Shown: positions 32,141 to 42,903 of the stretch, piece after piece | Layout of the letters: each line of letters begins with the position of its first letter | How positions within the stretch are numbered: position 1 is the first letter of the stretch | Assembly (NCBI RefSeq): GCF_000149955.1 | Contig: NC_030991.1 | Location: 1,291,419 to 1,355,418, forward strand | DNA: 64,000 bases | Reading direction: 5' to 3' | From: Fusarium oxysporum f. sp. lycopersici 4287 | Taxonomy: Eukaryota > Ascomycota > Sordariomycetes > Hypocreales > Nectriaceae | Translations under genes and position numbers: made by a program | Notes under the pieces: model-generated | The model's input: only the letters and a program-made list of their open reading frames with translations | Told to the model about the DNA's origin: nothing | The model's database searches: none

Positions 32141-33986
32141 GCGGGGTTTCATCAGCGACGGATGATTTATGCAGGTGTTAGGGTTCTAGTGATCAAACCT
32201 TTGAGTGGTCGTGCAAAGCCTGAAAAATACTTGACAAGGGGTTTCTTCTTTTGTAATCCGCTCCCTCTCCTACGCGAGAGACGTATATTTCATTACTATT
32301 TAGTATATGAGGGTATTGATACGTAGGGTATGAGTCTTACTTACCAGTGTTATAATTCTCTTAATCACAGAAGTAATCTAAATCCAAGACTGTAAGCTGA
32401 AGCTTATACTTTTATCATGGTTGTATCTTTGCCCAGGATGCGCTTTTGATCAGGGCGTTAAGTATGGGACTCATAGTGTGTGCATCAACAAATTCAACCA
32501 GTAAATAATGAGAATCACAAGAGCTTCCATTTCAGGCTGACAACCTCTGTGTTGCATCCATGTCTACACATACCGACCTTCAGGTGTGGCCATTACAGAA
32601 CAGGTGTATGTGGCTTTGGTCGTCAAGACCATATTTTAAAGCCTGTTTGCGCAAGGGACACGGCAGCTCACTCACGATCAACGCCTTCCAGGCCGTATAC
32701 TTATTACCGCCGGCTTCAATTCTAATGACATATCCCAGTGATTAGGGATAACCTCAAGGCAGGTTCAGCTGGTTGTAATTTCTCTTTTCACTACGCCTAA
32801 ACGCCGGTCGGGTGGCCTAGGTTGCTAAGAGACGCCAAGGCCAAGACCAAGGCCAAGCCCTCCCTTCCTTCTTTGCTAGCGGACTAAAAAAGCCTAGGTT
32901 TAAATGATCGAATTCGTACGCGCCTCGAAGACCGATTACCGTATGTCCTATCGAAGGATCTTTCAAGCCCTCAGTTTGGGCCGCTCTGAGTACGCTATCC
33001 GCTATGCCTCAGGTGCACTGGCTTGAACAGATATGCATGCTGCGAGCCACGGATCAGACGCTGAGAGTCATATCGGCTGTTCCATTCATCAAGGGAAGTC
33101 TATTCTATCCTTAACGAGGCCTGGGCTACAGTTGGAAAGTCCACGAACATGGGTAACGCGAAGGCGCGACCAAGAGCTCGATCTAACCAGCATCATTGAG
33201 CATGAATGACAAGGTCGCTGAAAAGTTCCCAGAGAAGATGCCATAAGATAGATCGCGTGGGTTATCAATAATCCTTGGGATAGTATTGGCCGGCCTTCTA
33301 GCGTGCGACCTTGCTTATCTCAGTTCTGCATGTAACTTACCTCGGAATGCATACCTGCGATGTTGACGGGAAGTTAAATTGGCAGGGTTTAAATGAATTG
33401 TCGAGTGCAGCGGTCGGTCCGCAATTGTGAATGTTTTGGTACCCTACTTCCTCAGAGAAGAGGATAGTCGATTGGCTAAGTCAAGCTGTTGACTGCCCTT
33501 GGTTTAGACCTTAGGGCTAGAAGAGGCAGGTGCTATGATAATATGTAGCGTTCCAAGGCATTGGCTTATTATTGTAGCAGTGTGTCTGGACCTCCTGATT
33601 ATAACTTTGTAGCATTATTTGCTAGCAGAATAAAAGAATCGTCCTCATCATATCGCAAGCTGCGCAGAGGGTGAGATTCAATTGTGAGACGGTTTAACCA
33701 AGGAGCAAAACCTCTTTCAGACTTCAACAACTAAAACCATGCATTTATTTCGCGATAGAGTCATTCGTCAATTGACTCTGTGCTTACATCACATACAACA
33801 GTTAAGGCCATTTAACATAGGTTTCACCACAGCGTGGACACACTGCGTAGGTATATGCAGATGTATATGATGTTATATTACCAGCTGAGGCAAACAATGT
33901 GCATGGCGCTTACTCTGTCGCTAATAATGACATGCGCCTTGAATGTGACATATGGCATCGAAATATACATCACGCTCAGCATGGGA
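32141..33986. other. Intergenic, no gene seen
   Basis: A short CCAAGR-rich tandem stretch lies near 32835-32860. No conserved coding sequence was found; the frame at 33834-34220 is antisense to the membrane-protein gene. Confidence 0.5.
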
Positions 33987-34448
33987 TCACCCCTTTTCTA
34001 CCAATATCAGAATCCAAGGCATGATCCCAAACAATATCAAATTGGACAAATACAGCGCTCGAGCTGCTTCAGTCCACACCTCCTCACTCTCTTTTGCAGG
34101 ACCACGACGTCCCGCAACTCTGCGCCCCATGAATTCCACGCAAACCATAAATCCCAACCCAAACAGTCTAACTGCCATTCTTACACATGCTTTGGCGGGG
34201 ATCTTATAGCGATTTACTAGCCAATTCGCCCAAGCAATAACAGCGATAAACACAAGTGGTGCCTCAATAATTTCGGCATGTGGCAGAGGGAGATTGAATT
34301 TGGGGATGACGTATAGATGGCGGATGGTACCAAAGAAGAAGCCTGTGGAGAAGACAACGCCGAAATAAGTAAATGCCAGGCGACTTATAGTAGAGAGGGG
34401 AAGATTGGAGACATTTTTGGGACGTGGAGTTTTAATGTTCGGCGCCAT
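33987..34448 (-). CDS. Conserved small integral membrane protein, four predicted helices
   Basis: Single exon, 153 aa, starting MAPNIKTPRPKNVSNLPL at 34448; an upstream in-frame Met at 34526 has a poorer leader. Four hydrophobic segments are visible: FTYFGVVFSTGFFFGTI, APLVFIAVIAWANWLV, RLFGLGFMVCVEFMG and LSNLILFGIMPWILILV, with a basic loop (GRRVAGRRG) between the third and fourth. The composition and clean frame look like a real gene. I do not recognise a named family and assign no function. Confidence 0.7.
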   Translation of the reverse strand: MAPNIKTPRPKNVSNLPLSTISRLAFTYFGVVFSTGFFFGTIRHLYVIPKFNLPLPHAEIIEAPLVFIAVIAWANWLVNRYKIPAKACVRMAVRLFGLGFMVCVEFMGRRVAGRRGPAKESEEVWTEAARALYLSNLILFGIMPWILILVEKG

Positions 34449-34690
34449 ACTTTTCGGAGATGAGTGAATGTTTAAATACCGACTAGAGTTTGGTATTGCT
34501 ATACAAAGCATGACATACAAGCCCACTTAGGAGTTAGGAAGGAGGGCATGAGTTATTCTGCCGAGAGGATATGCCAAGTTATAGATTGAGGCATGATCTG
34601 ACTGCATCACATGGGGTCCACCGCGAGACGGACCCACTCGATTCCACAGCGCCCCCTTTGCTTCCTCCGTGATGGCACGGACCGCAGACA

Positions 34691-34852
34691 TTTATCGAAA
34701 TAAACGTAGAAGCCCAGACCAGACGTAGACAGATTATACACGACGAACTAGTCACTCTACAAGTCTACACAGATGGGAGCGCTATCCATGGTCATATTGG
34801 AGCTGCCACAGTCTGCACCACCAATGGGGAGATTCGAAGCGTATACATAGGT
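34691..34852 (+). pseudogene. LINE RNase H fragment (N-terminal DGS box)
   Basis: An uninterrupted 54-codon stretch translates to FIEINVEAQTRRRQIIHDEL followed by VTLQVYTDGSAIHGHIGAAT and a short tail. YTDGSAxxGxxGAA is the first catalytic box of RNase H in Tad1-like LINEs. No start or stop belongs to it; it is a solo fragment of an old insertion. Confidence 0.8.
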
Positions 34853-35121
34853 CTGTCATTGGCATTGTGCGGTTGCGTGCATACATAACATGCAACGCAG
34901 CAGTTCCTGGCGGTGGTCACATTGCTGAAAGCCTGAATGTTTTATTCATAGATGCACCGCGGTTAGAGAAGCCTCGTGGGTCATTTTCATTCTTCCTGAG
35001 ATCATGATGATAAAAGTGTGGCTTGCATTTCAGTCAACGAGTACACGCTTCAAGCTTTTCCTCACCTCTACTGCACTCTGAATAAATTCATCTCCATCTT
35101 TTATATATCCTTCAATATATA
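34853..35121. other. Intergenic, nothing recognised
   Basis: This is the sequence between the RNase H fragment and the AT-rich MITE, increasingly AT-rich to the right. Confidence 0.4.
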
Positions 35122-35559
35122 ACGTGGTTGATAAGCATGCTGACCGGACAAGTATACTAACCACTATACTGTGTAACTAAAAATAACCTACCCTATAGTA
35201 CTTTTAAGCTATAAATAAAATAGCTAAAAATCTAATAAAAATATTTCTTATAATAGTATAGCTAATACTAGTATATTATATTTTTTAAGGATTTTTAACT
35301 ATTTTATTTTATATGGAAAACCTTATAATACAGTGTACTTTACAGTATAACTAGGTTTTAAAGTTTATCACTATATAGGATTTTTTTAAATATCTAAAAA
35401 TATTAATATAACTTAATTTAAGACTTATATATAAGCGGTTAAAATTATAGCTATTTTAAGGTTAATTTAAGCTTTTTATAAGCTTTTAAAAATTGGAGTT
35501 TAAGGTGTATAGGGTAGTGGTCAGCATACTTGTCCGGTCAGCATGCTTATCAACCACGT
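35122..35559. mobile_element. Fot1/pogo-type MITE, 438 bp, AT-rich interior
   Basis: Flanked by TA on both sides (35120-35121 and 35560-35561). The ends are inverted copies of about 42 bp with two differences: ACGTGGTTGATAAGC, ATGCTGACCG, GACAAGT, ATGCTGACCA. The layout equals the ends of the Fot1 elements at 8851-10622 and 25712-27571, with a different repeated motif. The interior is very AT-rich, non-coding, and shares ATAAATAAAATAGCTAAAA and neighbouring words with the element at 42904-43322. Confidence 0.92.
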
Positions 35560-35615
35560 TACTGAGTTTATAGGCTATTTTGTTTCAGCCTTGATAGAGG
35601 TAAATAACGAATATA

Positions 35616-35813
35616 TTAATGGCAAGGTTGCACAATAAAAGGGCTGAAATTGAAGCCGCGATATTTATCAGCTGGATAATCATCGGCTCCGGCAGGCTCC
35701 TTGGAGTCCGTGCAGGGGCCTTTGTGTTGCTTATAGAAGCTCTTCCCATCATAGGAATCGACCTCTTGTATTTGATCGAGATCTGAAGATATATTTATGG
35801 TTTGAGTTGCCAT
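35616..35813 (-). CDS. Possible small protein, unknown
   Basis: A 65-aa frame: MATQTINISSDLDQIQEVDS, then YDGKSFYKQHKGPCTDSKEP, ending FNFSPFIVQPCH. The composition is gene-like and there are two Cys, but no signal peptide or family is recognised. It ends 57 bp from the MITE, so its 3' end may have been changed by the insertion. It could be one exon of a larger gene. Confidence 0.35.
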   Translation of the reverse strand: MATQTINISSDLDQIQEVDSYDGKSFYKQHKGPCTDSKEPAGADDYPADKYRGFNFSPFIVQPCH

Positions 35814-36931
35814 AAATTGTATAGTAATTTAGCTGTGAAAGGTTGGAAGCTAAAGCTTTTGGTACCCCGCTTGTACTGCTGTAATGACAGGAATAGGGTG
35901 GGTGGGGTACAAGTTGTAGCCTCATTAGGAGACAACATTATGTGTTGCATGTGGCTGTAAAAACATCAAGAATTGACTAGCGGCCCCGCACTCTGACGAG
36001 AGAGACAGACAAGGCTTCATCAAGACTTCAATCAATAAGATTACCAGTTTCTGCTCCATAATACGTTGAATCCACCCCATCATGCGCTCAATATACGTAG
36101 CGCGTATCCAACCAGTTGTGGACAATTAAAAGATGTGGAGGTGTCACGTCGGGAGGAAGTGGTTTTCGCAAAGGTGGGGTGGCGTTCAGATACTTTTGGA
36201 CCACAGTGTTGACCTAGGTGGTCACTGAATGAAAGTACCTTTTCCAGCGTCGAGGTTCTAATCATGGCAAAACCATGAATATTAAGTCTGGGAATTGTAT
36301 TCCATAGAGGATATAAAAGCGTAATTCGGCAGGGTGTGACGTGGCAAGCTCACATATATCATGTGAAAGTATAGGACCCTGGGCAGTATCTACATGGTTG
36401 CTACTGTCAACGAATAATAAAGTTGATCCAAAGTTACGTTTATTGTGGCTTTGCGTTGCGAAATAATCTAACCATTTTCTGTTTCTAGTGAGCCATTCGA
36501 ACTTGCTTATGTATGTATTGGTTGTAAATGGCCGTCACGTCATCCTTACGCAATACCATGTGGCTAGTGGATAGCCAGGGCTGTTTTGGTCGCCATTAAT
36601 GGTAATATACCCATCACCTATTTACCTCGAGAGGTCTTCAAATAATGAGATCATTATGGCCTGTTGTAAACTTGTATCTCTCACCCACGTTGTTATTAAT
36701 TTAGTCGAAAATTCTCATATTATTGCAAAGAAGATCCCCCGCTGTTTGCCATATATAATCAAATTACTTCACTTTTAAACTACATGATACCAATAGCATT
36801 CATCAGGCCATCAGACCACCGGTAGGAATACTATCTCAGCCTTAAACCCGTTCCCAAAGGCGTCTTCCCCTCACCATTTTTTCATTCATCGCCGCTGTTT
36901 TGACGATTCCACAAAGTTCATTCCGACATCG
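35814..36931. other. Intergenic, presumed promoter of the alcohol dehydrogenase
   Basis: A TATATAATC word lies at about 36752-36760, and a pyrimidine-rich stretch precedes the start codon. No coding sequence is supported. Confidence 0.45.
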
Positions 36932-38176
36932 ATGCTTACTCAAATTTCAAGCTCATTCACCCCTACCATCTATAACACTGCCCGGCTTAGAACCTCGGTT
37001 TACTACACTAAACTCGGTCCCAGATACCTATCCACGATGAAGGCTCTCGTCTACAAGGCAGTCAATGCGGTCTCCCTCCAGGATCGGCCTATTCCTACCC
37101 TTTCATCTCCCACTGATGCCATCATCAAGGTCACCAAGACGACTATTTGTGGTACAGACCTGCACATTCGAAAGGGCGATGTGGCTACCTGCCAGCCCGG
37201 TCGCGTCTTAGGCCATGAAGGCGTTGGTATTGTGCACTCCACAGGATCCTTCGTCACGCGGTTCAAGAAAGGTGATCGTGTGCTAATCTCGTGTATCTCG
37301 AGCTGCGCGACTTGCGAGTACTGTCGCAAAGGCATGTACAGCCACTGCATATCGGGAGGCTGGATCCTTGGAAACACCATAGATGGCACGCAAGCTGAGT
37401 TCGTCTGCGTTCCCTTCGCTGACTCAAGCCTTTATGCCATCCCCTCAGGTGCTGATGAGGCTGCCTTGGTCATGCTGAGTGACATATTCCCCACAGGATT
37501 AGAATGCGGCGTGTTAAATGGCAAGGTCCAGCCAGGAGGCATCGTTGCCATTGTGGGATCTGGTCCTATAGGTTTGGCGGCTTTGGTCACGGCCCAGATG
37601 TACTCCCCGTCCAAAATTATCGTTGTCGACATGGACGCCAAGAGGCTAGAAGTTGCGAAGCACCTGGGCGCCACCGAGATAATTGACAGTTCCAAAGAGG
37701 ACCCAGTTACTAGTGTTATGGCTGCAACAGACGGCAAGGGATGCGATTCTGTTGTTGAGGCTGTAGGAATCCCAGCGACATTCGAGCTATGTCAAGAGTT
37801 ACTTGCTCCGGGAGGCACCTTAGCCAACGTCGGGGTTCACGGTACAAAAGCGGATCTTCACCTACAGAAGCTCTGGGATAGAAATATCTGTCAGTGCGTT
37901 CTTCTTAAGCAAGGGTATTGCTAATCAAACGTGATCTAGCCATCACCACGAGACTTGTTGACACTGTCACTACACCCATGCTTCTAAAGTTAGTTGGGTC
38001 AGGCAAGTTGAAGCCAAGCCTACTCATCACGCATCGTAAGCAAAAACTTGATTCAATCAACAAAGAGCTAACCTATTGGTCTAGATTTTAAGTTCAGTGA
38101 CATGGAGAAGGCTTATGAAACGTTTGGAAAGGCGGCTCAGCATGGGGCCTTGAAGGTAGTTATTGACGTAGACTGA
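36932..38176 (+). CDS. Zinc-dependent alcohol dehydrogenase (MDR family), probably mitochondrial
   Basis: Model: exons 36932-37889, 37940-38035 and 38085-38176 with introns of 50 and 49 nt; 1146 nt, 381 aa. The core enzyme begins at MKALVYKAVN (residue 36). The first 35 residues are rich in Ser, Thr and Arg, lack acidic residues, and end RYLST, like a mitochondrial targeting peptide; use of the inner Met would give a cytosolic form. Catalytic zinc ligands lie in TICGTDLHI (Cys) and LGHEGVG (His-Glu). The structural zinc loop has four Cys in SCISSCATCEYCRKGMYSHC. The Rossmann motif is GSGPIGLAA, followed by VVDMD, whose Asp favours NAD(H). The closest type I recall is the bacterial-like zinc alcohol dehydrogenase family with DIFPTGLECGVLNG. 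All exons join in frame; the gene looks functional. Confidence 0.92.
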
Positions 38177-38880
38177 ATGTTTGCATATGTTTCGATGTCA
38201 TGAACGTCTGATGTGGTATATTTCTGAGTTCTACTAGTATTTCCAAAGGATATTCTAATGAAACATTTGGGCATCAGCATGTGCTAGATTAGCCTGGGTT
38301 GGCATGTAAGATAGGTCACTGAGTAGCGCAATATCGACGGCGGGGCATCAATGTTGGAAACACACCCCAGCAATATCTTCGTGCCCTTATATACGCAGAG
38401 ATGAGGGATGTCTCAAACGTTGGAAGACCCCGGTAGGGATAAACTCCCGGGCGATTGGGTACACATCTTCTCGGATATCAACGAGAAGAAGCTACATCAA
38501 TTTAGTCGAATTATCTAAGGCTCGGATGTCATGTCGTATCACTTATGGCATCAAACTTGGTCAACACAGGATGGTGAAGACCTACGTTGGCGCTGGTCGT
38601 CATTACTCGCAAGTGAAGCAGCGCTGAAGAAGGATGTGGCCACGAAGGAAATCAATATCATTCTCAATGTTGAAGACGTTTAAAGTCTGACAAGTTATTA
38701 TTCATTAGAAGATTGTTGAGATGCAGATATCATCACACGTCAGCTCGAGTCGAGAGGGGTCTAATGCTTATATTCTCTAGACCCTGCTTTTATCGACCCT
38801 TCATACAAAACACCTGGCTATCACCTGTCGGCAATGTCACCAATCCCCCACATACCCCTCATTGAACCACCCCTAGACCC
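38177..38880. other. Intergenic, no convincing gene
   Basis: A 50-codon frame at 38531-38683 (MSYHLWHQTWSTQDGEDLRW and on) is the longest possibility and is not supported by any motif. Confidence 0.4.
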
Positions 38881-39100
38881 CTACTCAAGAATGTAGACCA
38901 GAAATGCGCCGCATTTCCACTTCTGCACCAATCAGAATCTCCATACTCTTGCCCCGAATTTCCCCCCTGGAAATGCGCCGCGTTTCTTCCACGAAGGCCC
39001 GTGCCAACCATGTAGACGACCGCGCTCTTAGACTTCAGAGCGTGTAGTGATTTCCGTTGTGTCGATTAGGAGGAAGGGAGCAGCAATCAAGCTCTCTCTT
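38881..39100 (+). repeat. Dispersed direct repeat, copy 1, with two 17-bp palindromes
   Basis: It aligns along its length with 42232-42412 in the same orientation (shared words CTACTCAAGAATGTA, AATGCGCCGCATTTCCA, GTCCGTGCCAACCAT-like, GAGCAGCAAT). It carries GAAATGCG-C-CGCATTTC at 38901-38917 and GAAATGCG-C-CGCGTTTC at 38970-38986. It ends about 270 bp before the F-box gene, so it could be promoter or 5' UTR sequence. Confidence 0.85.
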
Positions 39101-39366
39101 TGTTCTATTGTACTAAGGACTGCTTGTAACTTACTAAATTACACACTTTTCATCCGTGCGCTGGCCCCCTGTCATTATTACTTTCTTGAAATTACATCTT
39201 TTTTATCTGTGCACGCTGGTTGGTCTTCGAATGCAATACCTCATCCCCCAGAACACACGTGAACCCATCTGCGGGGCTCTCAACACCTTCCCAGAAAGTT
39301 ATACCGATTATTTGCTTACGATTTCTTCATTCACAACAGCTCCGTTCCTGAAGTCCGCGCCAAGCC

Positions 39367-40680
39367 ATGGCCAGTCTACTTTCGCTTCCCAACGAAGTCT
39401 CTCTCCTTATCCTCAAACAAGTCCATCCCAGAGATTGGCTTTCCCTTAGGCAAACATGCAAGGAAATCAAGGCAAAAACAGCTCATCTCGTCACCGAATT
39501 CTTCTTCCAGACGCGTGTGGCCATGCTCAAACGGAGAAGTCTACAGTGTCTTGAGAGCATTGCAAAAAGTGAATCGCTTAGTCAGTCAGTGCAGGAGATC
39601 GAAATCTGCACTAGCCATCTGCTACCGCTCGATGAGGTGGAGGAGATCGAGCCACCGTATTGTGAGTACGAAAGCATGACGAAAAGCCTAAAGGGCAAGG
39701 TTATTCCGGATTCCTTGGTCGACCGCGGCATAGACTACGACGAGTGGTACAAAAAGTGGCATATCAACAATGCAGAGGTCGACTCAACTGACGAGGATGA
39801 ACGAGACGAGTATGACAATCGAGGGGACCAATCTGGACAAGAAAGCGAATATAACATCAGGGACAATGACAGCCCTACAAGAAATCGACTGGAGCAACTC
39901 AACATGAGAGAGTACCAGAGACATCTATATGATCAGGCACATATGATGCGGACCGGTTATGATGTGGAATGCCTTACACAAGCCTTGGCACGCCTCAAAC
40001 GCTGCAGAGAGATCAGCATCAGCACCAGCATACAGGCCTGGGGATTGAGGCGGCTGAGACGCAGCATCGGCATCTTACCGCAGAGGGGACTCACGTTCCA
40101 GTCGAAGGAGAGCATCCGACAAGTCCACCACATCATCCAGGTTGTTGTTACCGCCATAGCAGCTAGTGGGATTTCGGTCGAGGTCCTAAACATCGAACCT
40201 AACTCGATGCTTATGGACGCAAATCTGATTAACCCATTAATGCTTATGGATCCATCGTCTGCTATCTTATCCAAGTCTTCCCCTGCCAGTCTGCGCCAAC
40301 TCCGGATCTCACTTGATCCAGAGTCTCCTCTAGATGACATGATTGTAGGCAGGAAGTGGGAACCTGATCTAATTCGGTTTATGCATCTTCTACCGAAGCT
40401 TTCCGATCTCGAGCTTGACTTCCAGCCTCGGGATGAGACAGGACGGTTCTCCGAGATCGCCAAAGAGCTTTATATTCCCAGACTGAAGAGGATAAGTCTC
40501 ATCTGTATTGATACCGCGGCAGAAGGCTTAGCAATCTTGCTAATGCGTCATCATCGAACGCTTCAAACAGTGGATCTAGATAATATTCAGCTTAGTGGGG
40601 CTCTGACATCCTGGCGCTGGCTTATTGAGATTGTTTGGAGTAGTCTAGACCACCGAGGCCATATCCCAGATTCAGGATGA
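39367..40680 (+). CDS. F-box protein
   Basis: Single exon, 437 aa, start MASLLSLPNEVSLLILKQVH. Residues 4-50 form an F-box (LPNEVSLLILKQVHPRDWLS, then LRQTCKEIKAKTA), the Skp1-binding motif of SCF ubiquitin ligases. A strongly acidic region follows (STDEDERDEYDNRGDQSGQE), then a leucine-rich C-terminal half (RQLRISLDPESPLDD, LLPKLSDLELDF, RTLQTVDLDNIQLSGAL) that may be degenerate leucine-rich repeats binding a substrate. The end DHRGHIPDSG is abrupt compared with related proteins, so the C-terminus may be truncated, or a further exon lies downstream. The target is unknown. Confidence 0.83.
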   Translation: MASLLSLPNEVSLLILKQVHPRDWLSLRQTCKEIKAKTAHLVTEFFFQTRVAMLKRRSLQCLESIAKSESLSQSVQEIEICTSHLLPLDEVEEIEPPYCEYESMTKSLKGKVIPDSLVDRGIDYDEWYKKWHINNAEVDSTDEDERDEYDNRGDQSGQESEYNIRDNDSPTRNRLEQLNMREYQRHLYDQAHMMRTGYDVECLTQALARLKRCREISISTSIQAWGLRRLRRSIGILPQRGLTFQSKESIRQVHHIIQVVVTAIAASGISVEVLNIEPNSMLMDANLINPLMLMDPSSAILSKSSPASLRQLRISLDPESPLDDMIVGRKWEPDLIRFMHLLPKLSDLELDFQPRDETGRFSEIAKELYIPRLKRISLICIDTAAEGLAILLMRHHRTLQTVDLDNIQLSGALTSWRWLIEIVWSSLDHRGHIPDSG

Positions 40681-41863
40681 CAAGCATGCTGGAAGAGGTG
40701 GGTATACTACTTATCAAGTACCTTCAAGGCTAATACATGTTAGTTGCACTTAGAGATTTTCTGACGGCAGCGTTTCGATTCTCATCTGCATGCATTCGAA
40801 GTCACAGACTCACGGCCAAGTAGTGCAGATTGTTTAATAAGCCTTATTCAGAAGTCTGAGTTCCTTAGGAGCAGGGGTGCGAAGGAAGAGGAGGAGAGAG
40901 CTCAGCCAGTGGTAGTAGAGAGATTAAAGAGACCAGCAGAGAAATAATTCTAAAACCTATCTACTGAGTCGAACTAAAAGAATCAAGGTTATATGAAGTA
41001 TCAAGTGTACTAAGAAGTATAGGTTATATGTGTCTTGGCTGCTACCCTGAAATTGAGGTACCCGAGAGCTGGCACAGCTCTCTTCGCTTGTATGTGATAC
41101 GCGTGAGGTGTCACCAACGATGGAAGCTTCCGTAGACCTAGATATTATTCGCAGGTGACTTGGTACAAATCGTGCACCCTACATCATTATTCCAACTTCA
41201 GATTCAAGTGCAAAAGGACTTTTACACGTCTTGATTGGGCCATTACCCCTGTTTTCCTCTTTCACTTCAAAGAGGACAATGTGACAGCCGCAGCTCCACT
41301 TTCAGTCACGGAGTAGGCGCTTCACATACGATATCCATGATGGTTGGTGGGGTCAGGGTTGACCTCTGCGTTTGAGAGGAGCAAGAAAACAAATTTCGAC
41401 ACAACATCTCCAAACCGTAATGATATACGAGCTATAAAGAGCACCATACTGTAGCGAATATTTCTATAAATTAAGATAATTGAAGAAAGAATGTTTTTCC
41501 ACCTGAGGCGACCTGTAATGAGCAAAAAGTTGATCTTGAAAGAATATATAGGGTAAGTGGCCATCAAACAATGCTCTCCACTCTACTTCGGAGTAGCCAA
41601 TCAAAATTTGTTTAAAATGCGCGGTATCCATATTGCTTGCGCATGAGCCAATGAACGCTTGTTTAAAAGTTAGTGCCCCTGAAGCTATCCACTTGCGACT
41701 GATTCGTCATATTTTGTGGACCTGCACACCATGTGATAAGTCCTATGGAATTGTGTGATTCGCAACTGCCGTTAATTTAACTTAAACACATAATTAAACT
41801 CATTTGGAGAGTCAGCATCTCAATTATAATAAAGGAAATTTAAATCACGCTGAAACAAAATGA
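40681..41863. other. Intergenic, no gene seen
   Basis: Purine-rich stretches occur near 40870-40930. A - strand frame at 41322-41567 is not supported as a gene. Confidence 0.45.
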
Positions 41864-42247
41864 ATGATCAAATCAAAGGAAGCAGGTCCTTCATTCAGTA
41901 TGGGTCGTCGAGCCTTCACAAACCCATCCAATATCGAATGCGAAAGTGAGCGGGCGAGGAACCGCCGGCGTCGACGGCAGGAGAGACACCAAAACCTGGC
42001 TCGTCAGGAGCGTCTTACTCACCCTGGTATCTGCATCAACAACTCTGCCTTTGATCAAGTGCTACCTAAGGATAGGTCGTGTAACGGTCTGATGCACAAT
42101 AGCACTACAATTCCTTGGTCAGCGCGCCAGACAGCACCTTCTGCCCCCGCCTTGGCTTTTAACGTGCGTGAAGAAGCTGAGTGTTCACCTTCAGTACGCG
42201 TCAATGAACATCCGCCATCTTATCCTACGGCCTACTCAAGAATGTAA
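41864..42247 (+). CDS. Possible small basic protein, unknown
   Basis: An open frame of about 127 codons with an Arg-rich helix (SERARNRRRRRQERHQNLAR) and a Pro/Ser-rich tail. There is no recognised domain. Its last codons lie inside copy 2 of the dispersed repeat, so it may be a chance frame or a gene whose end was supplied by the repeat. Confidence 0.3.
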   Translation: MIKSKEAGPSFSMGRRAFTNPSNIECESERARNRRRRRQERHQNLARQERLTHPGICINNSAFDQVLPKDRSCNGLMHNSTTIPWSARQTAPSAPALAFNVREEAECSPSVRVNEHPPSYPTAYSRM

Positions 42248-42412
42248 ACGAGAAATGCGCCGCATTTCCATTTTGGCTCAAAAGTACGAACACGAAACGC
42301 GCCGCGTTTCTTCCCCGATGGTCCGTGCCAACCATATTGCAGACCACGCTCTTCCGCATCGAAGTGTGTAGCAATTTCCGTTTTGTGAATTGCGAAGAAA
42401 TGAGCAGCAATT
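42232..42412 (+). repeat. Dispersed direct repeat, copy 2, with two 17-bp palindromes
   Basis: Copy of 38881-39100, shorter by a deletion between the palindromes. It carries GAAATGCG-C-CGCATTTC at 42252-42268 and a perfect GAAACGCG-C-CGCGTTTC at 42294-42310. It ends about 80 bp before an OrsD-like fragment. Confidence 0.85.
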
Positions 42413-42493
42413 GAGATTACATTTTCTTCTCCAGGTAAACATGCCTTAATAAAGATTATCCTGTCCTCACGACACCTTCGTACCTTCATCAAT

Positions 42494-42754
42494 ATGACAG
42501 ATCTAGCGACACCAAAGAAGGCCATTGTACTGCGGCCAAATCAGCTTCAGAAGCTCGAGAACCTCGGCTTATACTATAACTCAACAGAGCCAGCAATAAT
42601 CTGCATCAAGTGCGGCTTTGCCATCAACCCTACTGTACCAATTACCACTGGTATTGACATCCAATACCAGTTTTGGTGGCCCGTGCACCTCTCTTTTTCC
42701 ATCTCCTGCTCCTGGGTTGCAATACAAGATTACTTGGCCCGTGCACCCTGTTGA
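42494..42754 (+). pseudogene. OrsD/DUF3505-like N-terminal fragment
   Basis: The start MTDLATPKKAIVLRPNQLQK leads to LENLGLYYNSTEPAIICIKC then GFAINPT, resembling the opening of OrsD-type (DUF3505) proteins, where a C-x2-C pair starts a BED/C2H2-like finger. After about 55 residues the similarity stops and the frame ends in unrelated sequence. It is a fragment, not a full gene; OrsD-like proteins are several hundred residues long. Their function is unknown. Confidence 0.5.
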
Positions 42755-42903
42755 CTCTACAAAATTACTAGGATGTAGATGTGTCAGACATTACGTGTAT
42801 TCGGTTCATTGATGTGAATTGGTGTATTCATGTTGTGTTCTGTTGAAATCTACCCCTTAGAGGTTTACCATTTCGGCTGTAATCTTAAAGTATCCCTGCT
42901 TGC

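Noticed and set aside
33834..34220. A + strand frame of 128 codons
   Set aside because: It is antisense to the four-helix membrane-protein gene and has no domain.
38531..38683. A 50-codon frame between the alcohol dehydrogenase and F-box genes
   Set aside because: Too short, with no motif and no intron that extends it.
41322..41567. A - strand frame ending LLLSNAEVNPDP, resembling a 2A-like NPGP peptide
   Set aside because: The essential Gly is Asp, no coding sequence follows that would be released, and nothing around it supports a gene.
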